In this document: piece after piece, positions 26,045 through 37,099 of the stretch | Layout of the letters: each line of letters starts with the position of its first letter | Position numbering within the stretch: position 1 is the stretch's first letter | NCBI GenBank assembly: GCA_030149325.1 | Contig: JASBRS010000014.1 | Location: 1-64,000, forward strand | DNA: 64,000 nucleotides | Origin: Deinococci bacterium | Lineage (GTDB): Bacteria > Deinococcota > Deinococci > Deinococcales > Trueperaceae | Direction: 5' to 3' | Notes under the pieces: generated by a model | Database searches by the model: none | Seen by the model: the letters and a program-made list of their open reading frames with translations, nothing else | Told to the model about the DNA's origin: nothing | Translations under genes and position numbers: made by a program

Positions 26045-28024
26045 ATGCATGTTGTTCTCCCCGACGGTACACGCCTGGAGGTGCCGGCGCATGCCACCGG
26101 CGCCGACGTCAGCCAGGCGATCGGCCCGGGCCTGGCCAAGGCCGCCCTGGGCGTCAAGGTCGACGGCCGCCTCTCCGACCTGCTGAGCGAGGTCCCGCAA
26201 GGGGCCGAGGTCACCGTCCTGACCCGCAAGGATGCGGCGGTGGCCGACCTGATGCGACACACCCTGGCCCACGTCATGGCCCAGGCGGTGCGCGAGTACT
26301 TCGTCCAGCAGGGCTACGAGGCCCAGACCGTGCGCATGGGCATCGGGCCGGTGATCGAGCACGGCTTCTACTACGACTTCGACCTGCCTCGGACCCTCAC
26401 CCCCGACGACCTGGGCGCCATCGAACAGATCATGCGGCGCATCGTCGCCGACGACCTGGAGCTGCGCAAGTACGAGCTCCCGCGCGACGAAGCGCTGGAG
26501 CGTTACCGCCGCACCGGCGACCCGTTCAAGCAGGAGCTCATCCAGGACCTTCCGGCCGGCGAGCCGATCACCTTCTACGAGCAGGGGGGTGAGGCGGGCT
26601 TCACCGACCTCTGCCGCGGGCCGCACGTGCCCCGCACCGGCGTCATCGCCCCGCACTTCAAGCTCATGAGCGTCGCGGGCGCCTACTGGCGTGGCGACGA
26701 GCGCCGGCCGATGCTGCAGCGCATCTACGGCGTCGCGTTCCTGACCAAGGACGAGCTCGAGCACCACCTGTGGCTGCTCGAGGAGGCCCGCAAGCGCGAC
26801 CACCGCAAGCTCGGCCGCGAGCTCGGGCTGTTCACCTTCAGCGAGGACATCGGCGCCGGACTGCCGGTGTTCTTCCCGCGCGGCGAGATCGTGCGCTTCG
26901 AGATGGAGCGCTACGTGCGCGAGCTGCAGACCCGCTACGGCTACCAGCACGTGTGGACCGGCCACATGGTGCGCGAGTCGCTGTACGAGCGCTCGGGGCA
27001 CCTGGAGAACTACGCCGACGTGATGTTCCCCGCGATGGAGGACGAGGAGGTGCGCATGCGGCTCAAGCCGATGAACTGTCCGAGCCACATGACGCTCTTC
27101 AACGCCGGCCACCACAGCTACCGTGAGCTGCCGTTGCGCTACGCCGAGTTCGCCACCCTCTACCGCTACGAGAAGTCGGGGCAGCTCTCCGGCCTGACCC
27201 GCGTGCGCAGCCTGACCCAGGACGACTGCCACATCTTCTGCACCGAGGACCAGATCCAGGCCGAGTTCTCCCTGGCCCTGCGCCTGATCCGTGAGGTGCT
27301 GTCGACCTACCGCATGACCGACTACCGGGTCCAGCTCAGCCTCCGCGGCGCCGAGGGCAAGTACGTCGACGACGACGAGAAGTGGGTGAAGGCCACGGCC
27401 GCGCTGAGGCGCGCGCTCGACGCCGAGGGCGTGCCCTACGAGGAGGCTTCCGGCGAGGCCGCCTTCTACGGGCCCAAGGCCGACTTCATGGCCAAGGACG
27501 CACTGGGGCGGGAGTGGCAGCTCTCGACGATCCAGGTCGACTTCATCCAGCCCGCCCGCCTGGGCTGCAGCTACATCGGCGAGGATGGCGACAAGCACGT
27601 TCCGGTGGTGCTGCACCGCGCGGTGACCGGCTCGACCGAGCGCTTCATGGGGGTGATGCTGGAGCACTTCGCCGGCGACCTGCCGCTGTGGTTGGCGCCC
27701 GAGCACGTGCGGCTGGTGCCCATCGCCGATCGCCACCTCGACTACGCCGCGCAGGTGCGGGAGCGCCTGCTGGCCGCTGGCCTGCGCAGCGAGATCGACG
27801 ACCGCAGCGAGCGCATGAACGCCAAGGTCCGTGACGCCGAGCTGCTCAAGGTGCCCTACATCGCCATCCTCGGCGACAAGGAGGCCGAGGCCGGATCGGT
27901 GTCGTTCCGCAGCCGCAAGGAGCCCAACCGCAACGGCGTGCCGTTGCAGGCGTTCGTCGACGAGCTGGCGGCGCTGGTCGCGAGCCGTTCAGCGCAGGCC
28001 GAGGAGGACGCGGCTCCCGCCTAG
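26045..28024 (+). CDS. thrS: Threonyl-tRNA synthetase
   Basis: Class II synthetase of 659 residues. An N-terminal TGS domain (MHVVLPDGTRLEVPAHATGADV) is followed by the editing domain with HTLAHVMAQAV (HxxxH), the catalytic core (MVRESLYERSGHLENYADVMF, MNCPSHMTLF, RYAEFATLYRYEKSGQLSGLTRVRS) and the C-terminal anticodon-binding domain (LAPEHVRLVPIADRHLDYA). Zn-ligand residues are present (NCPSH and the downstream His). ATG 26045. The upstream leader carries a Thr-rich mini-ORF that probably controls it. Confidence 0.98.
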   Translation: MHVVLPDGTRLEVPAHATGADVSQAIGPGLAKAALGVKVDGRLSDLLSEVPQGAEVTVLTRKDAAVADLMRHTLAHVMAQAVREYFVQQGYEAQTVRMGIGPVIEHGFYYDFDLPRTLTPDDLGAIEQIMRRIVADDLELRKYELPRDEALERYRRTGDPFKQELIQDLPAGEPITFYEQGGEAGFTDLCRGPHVPRTGVIAPHFKLMSVAGAYWRGDERRPMLQRIYGVAFLTKDELEHHLWLLEEARKRDHRKLGRELGLFTFSEDIGAGLPVFFPRGEIVRFEMERYVRELQTRYGYQHVWTGHMVRESLYERSGHLENYADVMFPAMEDEEVRMRLKPMNCPSHMTLFNAGHHSYRELPLRYAEFATLYRYEKSGQLSGLTRVRSLTQDDCHIFCTEDQIQAEFSLALRLIREVLSTYRMTDYRVQLSLRGAEGKYVDDDEKWVKATAALRRALDAEGVPYEEASGEAAFYGPKADFMAKDALGREWQLSTIQVDFIQPARLGCSYIGEDGDKHVPVVLHRAVTGSTERFMGVMLEHFAGDLPLWLAPEHVRLVPIADRHLDYAAQVRERLLAAGLRSEIDDRSERMNAKVRDAELLKVPYIAILGDKEAEAGSVSFRSRKEPNRNGVPLQAFVDELAALVASRSAQAEEDAAPA

Positions 28025-28048
28025 TCGCTAGGTCCGCGCTCCTGCTTG

Positions 28049-28096
28049 GGGGCCGCGTCCGCGCGTCCAGCGGTGCCGGGGCGTGGACGCGGCCCC
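28049..28096. terminator. Bidirectional hairpin between thrS and the cyclophilin gene
   Basis: 12-bp stem GGGGCCGCGTCC (28049-28060) with GGACGCGGCCCC (28085-28096) and a 24-nt loop, in the 76-nt gap between convergent stops. Confidence 0.5.
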
Positions 28097-28100
28097 GGAC

Positions 28101-28667
28101 TCACTCGCGCACGTAGATCGTCACGCGCTCCATGGTGTCGGGGGCGGGACCCCGCCCCGGACGACCGGGGTCGATGCGGTTCAGCGCATCGAGCACATCG
28201 ATGCCCTCCACCACCCGCCCGAACACGGCGTGGCGCCCATCGAGCCACGGGGTCGCGTCGAAGGTGATGAAGAACTGCGAGCCGTTGGTGTTCGGTCCGG
28301 CGTTGGCCATCGACAGCACCCCCTTGCCGTCGTGGGTGAGACCCTCGCCGAACTCGTCGTCGAAGCGGTAGCCGGGCCCGCCGCGCCCGCTGCCGGTGGG
28401 GTCGCCGGTCTGCGCCATGAAGCCCTCCAGCACGCGGTGGAACACGATGCCATCGAAGAAGCGGTGGCGCGCCAGGAACACGAAGTTGTTCACCGTGGTC
28501 GGTGCGCCGTCCTGGAACAGGTCGAGGACCAGGGTGCCCTTGCTGGTCTCGACCCGTGCGCGGTAGTCGGCTCCGGGCTCGAGCACCTGTCGGGGCGCGT
28601 CGAACTGCGTCGTGCGCTCGTCCGCCAGCGGAGCGAGCTCTCGGTAGCCGTCGAGGGCGGTAGCCAT
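28101..28667 (-). CDS. Peptidyl-prolyl cis-trans isomerase, cyclophilin type (cytoplasmic)
   Basis: Cyclophilin of 188 residues catalysing proline isomerisation. Active-site segments are [30 protein letters not shown] (catalytic Arg in FHRV), [25 protein letters not shown], and the C-terminal ERVTIYV. There is no signal peptide. It is the downstream half of a tandem with the exported cyclophilin at 28688-29665, 20 nt away. Confidence 0.93.
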   Translation of the reverse strand: MATALDGYRELAPLADERTTQFDAPRQVLEPGADYRARVETSKGTLVLDLFQDGAPTTVNNFVFLARHRFFDGIVFHRVLEGFMAQTGDPTGSGRGGPGYRFDDEFGEGLTHDGKGVLSMANAGPNTNGSQFFITFDATPWLDGRHAVFGRVVEGIDVLDALNRIDPGRPGRGPAPDTMERVTIYVRE

Positions 28668-28687
28668 GGAGCGTCCTCTCGTGCCGC

Positions 28688-29665
28688 CTAGGAGGCGGGC
28701 TTGACCGCGATCACGACACGTTCGAGGGTGTCGGGCCGCGGGAAGAAACCGACGGCGGGCTTGCCGCCGGCGCTGCCGACGACGGCTCGGTAGCCGTCGA
28801 TGGTGAACGATTGACCGGCCACGGGAGCGGCCCCCAGGGCCTGCGTGAGGGTGTCGCCGACCGTCCGTGCGGGCGAGCCCTTGAGGTCGATCCCCTGGCT
28901 GGAGAGGTCGCCGAGGGTGTCGGTGAGCGCGGCCACCGCCTCGGGGTTCTGCGGATCGATGCGCTGCAGCTTGTCGAGGACCGCGTTACCCGCGATGACC
29001 TGCCCGAAGATGTTGTAGTGGCCGTCGAGCCACGGCGTCGGCCCGAAGGTGATGAAGAACTGCGAGCCGTTGGTGTTCTGCCCGGCGTTGGCCATCGCCA
29101 CCACGCCGCGCTTGTCGAAGTGGAGGCGGTTGGAGATCTCGTCGGGGAAGCTGTAGCCTGGGCCGCCGCGGCCCGTACCGGTGGGGTCTCCAGTCTGGGC
29201 CATGAAGCCGGCCAGCACGCGATGGAAGGGCACGCCGTTGTAGAAGCGGTGCAGAGCCAGGAACACGAAGTTGTCGACGGTGATGGGGGCATCCTGGCGC
29301 AAGAGCTGGACGGTGATGGCGCCCTTGCTGGTGACGAGCACGGCGACGTAGTCCTTGCCGGGCTCGAGCACCTGTGCGGCCTTCGCGAACACCAACTGGC
29401 GCTGTGCGCTGAGGTAGGGGAGGGCGGTGTAGCCGTCGGGGAGCGTCACGCCCGCCGCGGCGTCGGCGGCAGGGCCGCTGCCGGCCGTCGCCGGCGGAGT
29501 CGCGGCCGGGGCGGTCGGCGCCGGCGCCTTCGAGGCCGAGCCCGTCGCCGTCACGGGGGTCCCGGAGGTCGCGGGTGCGGCCACGCGCGGGCGCGTGGCC
29601 AGCCAGAAGCCCGTGAACACCAGCACCAGCACCACCAGGACCAGCGCGACGACGCGACTCACCAC
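28688..29665 (-). CDS. Membrane-anchored/exported cyclophilin-type isomerase
   Basis: Protein of 325 residues. An N-terminal membrane anchor ([19 protein letters not shown]) and an Ala/Thr/Pro-rich linker (about 25-70) precede a cyclophilin domain ([57 protein letters not shown]). An insert of about 50 residues follows [20 protein letters not shown] compared with the paralogue, before ERVVIAVKP. It probably acts on exported proteins. GTG 29665 has GGAGG just upstream. It lies 13 nt after the Gfo/Idh stop. Confidence 0.9.
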   Translation of the reverse strand: MVSRVVALVLVVLVLVFTGFWLATRPRVAAPATSGTPVTATGSASKAPAPTAPAATPPATAGSGPAADAAAGVTLPDGYTALPYLSAQRQLVFAKAAQVLEPGKDYVAVLVTSKGAITVQLLRQDAPITVDNFVFLALHRFYNGVPFHRVLAGFMAQTGDPTGTGRGGPGYSFPDEISNRLHFDKRGVVAMANAGQNTNGSQFFITFGPTPWLDGHYNIFGQVIAGNAVLDKLQRIDPQNPEAVAALTDTLGDLSSQGIDLKGSPARTVGDTLTQALGAAPVAGQSFTIDGYRAVVGSAGGKPAVGFFPRPDTLERVVIAVKPAS

Positions 29666-29678
29666 GCCACCTCCGCGC

Positions 29679-30743
29679 TCACCCAGGGCGCGCGCCGGCG
29701 CGCGCGAACGCGTCCAGCTCGCGGGAGCGATCGATGAGTCGCTGGACCGCCAGGGCGTCGTCGACGGTCGCGGCGTCGGCCAGGGCGTCCAGGTCCTCGC
29801 CCGTCAGGTAGCGCCGGAGGGCGTCGGCGAAGAGCACGCTGCCGGCCGCGAAGCCCGAGGCGCGGAAGCGGTAGGGAACGAGGCCCGGCAACTGCGTGCG
29901 GAACTCCTTGAGAGGGCCGCCGCGCTTGCCGTAGTAGAGCTTGAGCGAGCGATCGATCACCAGGCTGCCCTCGGTGCCACGGATGGTGAGCAGGTCGATG
30001 GCATCGTCGAGCGCGGCTCCGTGGAGCAGCACCGTCCCCACCACGTCCCCCGCCCGGAAGGTGAGCGAGGCGATGTCGTCGGACGTGACCGGGCGCAGCG
30101 TGCCGTCGGCGTCGCGGCGCTGCGGGTAGACCCGTCCCAGGGTGGCGCCGTGGAGTTCGGGCTCCTCGCCCAGCAACCAGCGCACGCTGTCCAGGACGTG
30201 ACTGCCGAGCGCGCCGAGGATCCCGCCCCCCTGGTCGGCGTCGGACCACCAGCTCCAGGGGCGGGTGGGGTCGGCGCGCATGTCGTTGGCGACGCGGGCG
30301 GTGACCGTGACCACCCTGCCGATCCCACCGGACGCGATGAGCTCGCGCGCCTTGCGCCTCACCGGCGTGAAGCGCAACTCGTGATCGACCAGCGCCAGGC
30401 GGCCGTCGGAGGCTCGGGCCGCGGCGCGGATCGCCTCGCCCTGCTCGGCGTCGAGCGCCAGCGGCTTCTCGCACACCAGGTGCCGGCCCGAGGCCAGCAC
30501 GGCGGCCGCCTGCTCGGCGTGGAACGCCGGGGGCGTGGTCACCACCACCAGCTCCAGGTCGGCGTCCAGCAGGTCCCGCCAGGACCCGGTCGCCAGGGCG
30601 ATGCCGTGCCGTCCGGCCACGTCGCGTGCACGGGCCTCGTCGCGGCTCGCCACCGCCACGATGTCCAGGCCCCCGGCCTGGAAGGCGGGGATCAGGGCTC
30701 GGTCGGCCCAGCCGGTACCGATGACTCCAACTCGTACGGTCAT
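29679..30743 (-). CDS. Gfo/Idh/MocA-family oxidoreductase
   Basis: NAD(P)-dependent sugar or polyol dehydrogenase-like protein of 354 residues. The Rossmann motif is VRVGVIGTGWADRALIPAF (3-21) and VCEKPLAL (about 90) holds the conserved EKP. The C-terminal domain contains GGGILGALGSHVLDSVRWLLGE, where the GSH histidine fits the family's catalytic region. Substrate unknown. The ATG lies about 31 nt from a TAGAAT -10 box and has a GGGAGAGAG ribosome site. First gene of a three-gene unit with the two cyclophilins. Confidence 0.9.
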   Translation of the reverse strand: MTVRVGVIGTGWADRALIPAFQAGGLDIVAVASRDEARARDVAGRHGIALATGSWRDLLDADLELVVVTTPPAFHAEQAAAVLASGRHLVCEKPLALDAEQGEAIRAAARASDGRLALVDHELRFTPVRRKARELIASGGIGRVVTVTARVANDMRADPTRPWSWWSDADQGGGILGALGSHVLDSVRWLLGEEPELHGATLGRVYPQRRDADGTLRPVTSDDIASLTFRAGDVVGTVLLHGAALDDAIDLLTIRGTEGSLVIDRSLKLYYGKRGGPLKEFRTQLPGLVPYRFRASGFAAGSVLFADALRRYLTGEDLDALADAATVDDALAVQRLIDRSRELDAFARAGARPG

Positions 30744-30774
30744 GACGCGCTCTCTCCCAGCCGCATAGGTCCCG

Positions 30775-30780
30775 ATTCTA
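30775..30780 (-). promoter_or_regulatory. -10 box of the Gfo/Idh operon
   Basis: TAGAAT on the minus strand about 31 nt before the start codon; this gene has an ordinary Shine-Dalgarno leader. Confidence 0.45.
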
Positions 30781-30828
30781 CCCGCTCCAGCGCGGCACGC
30801 CCACGTACCGTGCGTCCTCCGCCCCGTT

Positions 30829-30872
30829 GTAAGACGCCCGTAAGACGGCTGTCAGGGCGCCGTCAGACGGCG
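30829..30872 (+). repeat. Four head-to-tail 11-nt repeats upstream of pilT
   Basis: GTAAGACGCCC, GTAAGACGGCT, GTCAGGGCGCC and GTCAGACGGCG follow each other without gaps. Each is one helical turn long, and the last ends 5 nt before the pilT -10 box where a -35 would lie. The 7+4 layout (GTMAGAC plus four variable bases) matches the 11-nt direct-repeat style of PhoB/OmpR-family operators. Confidence 0.7.
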
Positions 30873-30877
30873 GCCGG

Positions 30878-30883
30878 TAGCGT
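30878..30883 (+). promoter_or_regulatory. -10 box of pilT
   Basis: TAGCGT, then GGTGC and the ATG at 30889 (leaderless). No -35; the 11-nt repeats occupy that position, which suggests an activator-dependent promoter. Confidence 0.55.
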
Positions 30884-30888
30884 GGTGC

Positions 30889-31983
30889 ATGCACTTCAAC
30901 GACCTCCTGCACAACCTCGTCGAGCGTGGCGTCTCCGACGTGCACCTGCACGCCGGCATGCCGGGTCTGGCCCGGATCCACGGACGCCTCGAACCGGTGA
31001 CCGAGGCCAAGATCACCCCGAAGTTCACCGAAGCGCTGCTCGACGTGCTGTGCGACGAGACGCAACTCGCGGCCTTCCGCACCCGGCACCAGGTCGACCT
31101 CGCCTACAGCGTGCCCGGCCTCGCCCGCTTCCGCGTCAACCTCTTCCGCCAACGGGGCTCGGTGAGCGCGGTCCTGCGCGTCATCAACTCCGACGAGTCG
31201 GCGCTCGAGGTGGTCAACCTCCCGCAGGAGACCATCGAGTACTTCCGCGATCAGGAGAAGGGGCTGGTGTTGGTGACCGGCGCCACCGGCCGCGGCAAGT
31301 CGACCACCCTGGCCCGCATCGTGGACGAGATCAACCAGCACCACGCCAAGATGATCGTGACGGTGGAGGACCCCATCGAGTACCTGCACCGGTCGAAGCG
31401 CTCGGCGGTGGTCCAACGCGAGCTCGGCGTCGATGCCCGCTCCTTCTCCGAGGCCCTCGTCGCGGCCATGCGGCAGGACCCCGACGTCATCCTCATTGGC
31501 GAGATCCGCGACCACGCCACCGCGGCCGCCGCGCTCAGCGCGGCCCAGACGGGCCACCTGGTGTTCAGCACGCTGCACACGCAGGACTCGGTGCGCACCA
31601 TCAACCGCATGATCGAGCTGTTCCCGCCCCACGAGCGCGACACCGCCCGCATCCTCTTCGCCGAGTCGTTGGTCGGCATCGTGTCGCAGCGGTTGTTGCC
31701 GCGAGCGGGCGGCTCGGGCCGCGTCGCGGCCATGGAGATCCTCAAGGGCACGCTCCGCATCAAGGACCTGGTGCGCGACGAGGAGCGCACCGGCGAGCTC
31801 TACGACGCCCTGCGCGACGCCAAGCTCGACGGCATGCAGCTCTTCGACGACCACCTCGCCGAGCTCTACGCCGGGGGCGTCATCACCTTCGAGACCGGCA
31901 TGGCCGCCGCCACCAGCGCGCAGGCCTTCAAGATGGCGGCCACCCAGGTCGACGTGCAACGCCCTTCGGCCGCCGCCAACTGA
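30889..31983 (+). CDS. pilT: Type IV pilus retraction ATPase PilT
   Basis: Hexameric secretion-type ATPase of 364 residues that powers pilus retraction for twitching and DNA uptake. The N-terminal PAS-like domain has the PilT signature SDVHLHAGMPGLARIHGRLEP. Walker A is GATGRGKSTT (131-140), with Arg where Ser is usual in GATGSGKST. The Asp box is IVTVEDPIEYLH, Walker B is DVILIGEIRD and the His box is GHLVFSTLHT. It could be PilU-like; sequence alone does not separate them. It stands alone with a leaderless start and converges on dnaE with 12 nt between stops. Confidence 0.93.
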   Translation: MHFNDLLHNLVERGVSDVHLHAGMPGLARIHGRLEPVTEAKITPKFTEALLDVLCDETQLAAFRTRHQVDLAYSVPGLARFRVNLFRQRGSVSAVLRVINSDESALEVVNLPQETIEYFRDQEKGLVLVTGATGRGKSTTLARIVDEINQHHAKMIVTVEDPIEYLHRSKRSAVVQRELGVDARSFSEALVAAMRQDPDVILIGEIRDHATAAAALSAAQTGHLVFSTLHTQDSVRTINRMIELFPPHERDTARILFAESLVGIVSQRLLPRAGGSGRVAAMEILKGTLRIKDLVRDEERTGELYDALRDAKLDGMQLFDDHLAELYAGGVITFETGMAAATSAQAFKMAATQVDVQRPSAAAN

Positions 31984-31995
31984 TCGCGCCTCGGC

Positions 31996-35745
<3,750 letters not shown>

Positions 35746-35750
35746 GCCCC

Positions 35751-35756
35751 ATGCTA
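35751..35756 (-). promoter_or_regulatory. -10 box of dnaE
   Basis: TAGCAT on the minus strand, 5 nt before the dnaE ATG (leaderless). Confidence 0.5.
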
Positions 35757-35852
35757 CCGTGACCCTCCGCCCCGGTCGGCGCGGCGACGGCGATGCCCGC
35801 GCGGGGAGCCCGCCGGCGCCGCGCGATGGCCGGGCGTCCCGTCGCAGACGCG

Positions 35853-35882
35853 TTGACACGCCAAAATCGGCCGTGCTACGCT
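35853..35882 (+). promoter_or_regulatory. Promoter of the tRNA-Cys/tRNA-Val transcript
   Basis: Consensus TTGACA -35 (35853-35858), 18-nt spacer and TACGCT -10 (35877-35882), about 45 nt before tRNA-Cys. Confidence 0.8.
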
Positions 35883-35926
35883 TCACTAGCTCGGCGGTCC
35901 GAACGCGTAGCGACCGGGCCCGTCGC

Positions 35927-36001
35927 GGCGCCGTAGCCAAGGGGTAAGGCAGAGGTCTGCAAAACCTCGATTCACCGGTTCGAATCCGGTCGGCGCCTCC
36001 A
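35927..36001 (+). tRNA. tRNA-Cys (GCA anticodon)
   Basis: 75 nt with encoded CCA. Acceptor GGCGCCG pairs with CGGCGCC with discriminator T, the anticodon loop is TCTGCAAAA (GCA), and the T arm is ACCGG-TTCGAAT-CCGGT. The U73 discriminator is the main identity element for CysRS. Confidence 0.97.
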
Positions 36002-36016
36002 TCTCATCTCGACCAT

Positions 36017-36091
36017 AGGCGCGTAGCTCAGTGGGAGAGCGCTACATTGACACTGTAGAGGTCGGCGGTTCAATCCCGCCCGCGCCTACCA
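36017..36091 (+). tRNA. tRNA-Val (GAC anticodon)
   Basis: 75 nt with encoded CCA. Acceptor AGGCGCG pairs with CGCGCCT, the anticodon loop is TTGACAC (GAC), and the T arm is GGCGG-TTCAATC-CCGCC. It lies 15 nt after tRNA-Cys, so the two are cotranscribed. Confidence 0.97.
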
Positions 36092-36095
36092 AGCG

Positions 36096-36124
36096 CCGTC
36101 CCTCCCAGTTCTCGGGAGGGACGG
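36096..36124 (+). terminator. Terminator of the tRNA-Cys/tRNA-Val transcript
   Basis: 11-bp stem CCGTCCCTCCC (36096-36106) with GGGAGGGACGG (36114-36124) and a 7-nt loop, followed by GCTTCCTTG. Confidence 0.75.
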
Positions 36125-36449
36125 GCTTCCTTGTCGGCAGGACGTGTCGCGCCGGCACCCGACCCGGGGTCTCACGCCACCCGGTCCAGATCCGGACCAC
36201 GGACGGCAGGCCGCCCCATCCCCCGGTCGGATCTGCATGAAGTTGAAAATCGAAGAATAGCAATCCATGGCCGGATCCGACGTACGGCGCTCACAAGCGG
36301 CGGGAACGCCGTCTGCTACATTCATCCTCGGAGCGGTTCGTGCGCGGTCGACAACTCGGTCTCGTGGATGTATCGGACATCGTGCGAGGCGACTTCCTGC
36401 CGGATATCACGACGTCGGGCCAGTGGGCACGAACGGATTGGGAGGCGCA
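36125..36449. other. Intergenic region before the lipoprotein gene
   Basis: Gene-free stretch of 325 nt with a locally AT-richer patch (around 36236-36270) compared with the rest of the window. Only the ribosome site of the next gene (GGGAGG, 36440-36445) is clear. No RNA fold or strong promoter recognised. Confidence 0.4.
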
Positions 36450-37088
36450 ATGCACGTTCGTCGAAGGTTCGGTCCGTTGGGGGGCCTGGCACTCCTGGTA
36501 GGCGTCCTGATCGCCGGCTGTTCGCAGGTTCCGGTCGGCCAAGCGAGCGGGCCCTCGCTCGGGATCCTCAGCCGAGCCCAGATCTCGTTCAGCAGCCTGT
36601 CGTTCACGGCGTTGTCGAACCCGGGCTATACGCCGTACGTTCCCACCGCCAAGGCGGTGGCGAAGGGCCTCGGCAACGACACCTGGACCTCCGCGCTGTC
36701 GGCCAACTGGAATCTCGTGCTCATGTGCACCAACAACGGCAACAACGTCCCGCAGGGCGCCGTGAACTACCCCGGACTCAACAGCCTGGCACAACAGCTG
36801 ATCACGCCTGACCAGATCGACAAGAACGGAACGGCACCGATCGATCTGCGATCGCAGAACTTCAGCTACTGGGACACCTGGGTTTCGACGAACGTCGACC
36901 CGGCCTCCGTGTGTCCCAACGCGAACTACACGGTGAGCTTGCTGGGCTTCCAGTGGAACACCATCACGATCTCCCTCTACAGCGGGGATACTGCGACCGG
37001 CACGCCGGCCGATTCCGTGACCTTCGTGTGTTCCGATCCTGGCGACCCTACGACCTGCGCCATCCCCAACGGCAAGAAGAACAGCTGA
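36450..37088 (+). CDS. Predicted lipoprotein with four cysteines, unknown function
   Basis: Protein of 212 residues. The signal peptide HVRRRFGPLGGLALLVGVLIAGC ends in a lipobox (LIAGC, Cys about residue 24). The mature domain is rich in Asn, Ser and Thr and has four cysteines besides the lipid Cys (LMCTNNGNN, SVCPNANYT, TFVCSDPGD, TTCAIPNGK) that could make two disulfides. ATG 36450 with a GGGAGG ribosome site. Asn-rich content and an AT-richer upstream region differ from neighbours and hint at recent transfer or fast evolution. It converges with the cyclase gene. No family recognised. Confidence 0.72.
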   Translation: MHVRRRFGPLGGLALLVGVLIAGCSQVPVGQASGPSLGILSRAQISFSSLSFTALSNPGYTPYVPTAKAVAKGLGNDTWTSALSANWNLVLMCTNNGNNVPQGAVNYPGLNSLAQQLITPDQIDKNGTAPIDLRSQNFSYWDTWVSTNVDPASVCPNANYTVSLLGFQWNTITISLYSGDTATGTPADSVTFVCSDPGDPTTCAIPNGKKNS

Positions 37089-37099
37089 GCGTCGCTAGA

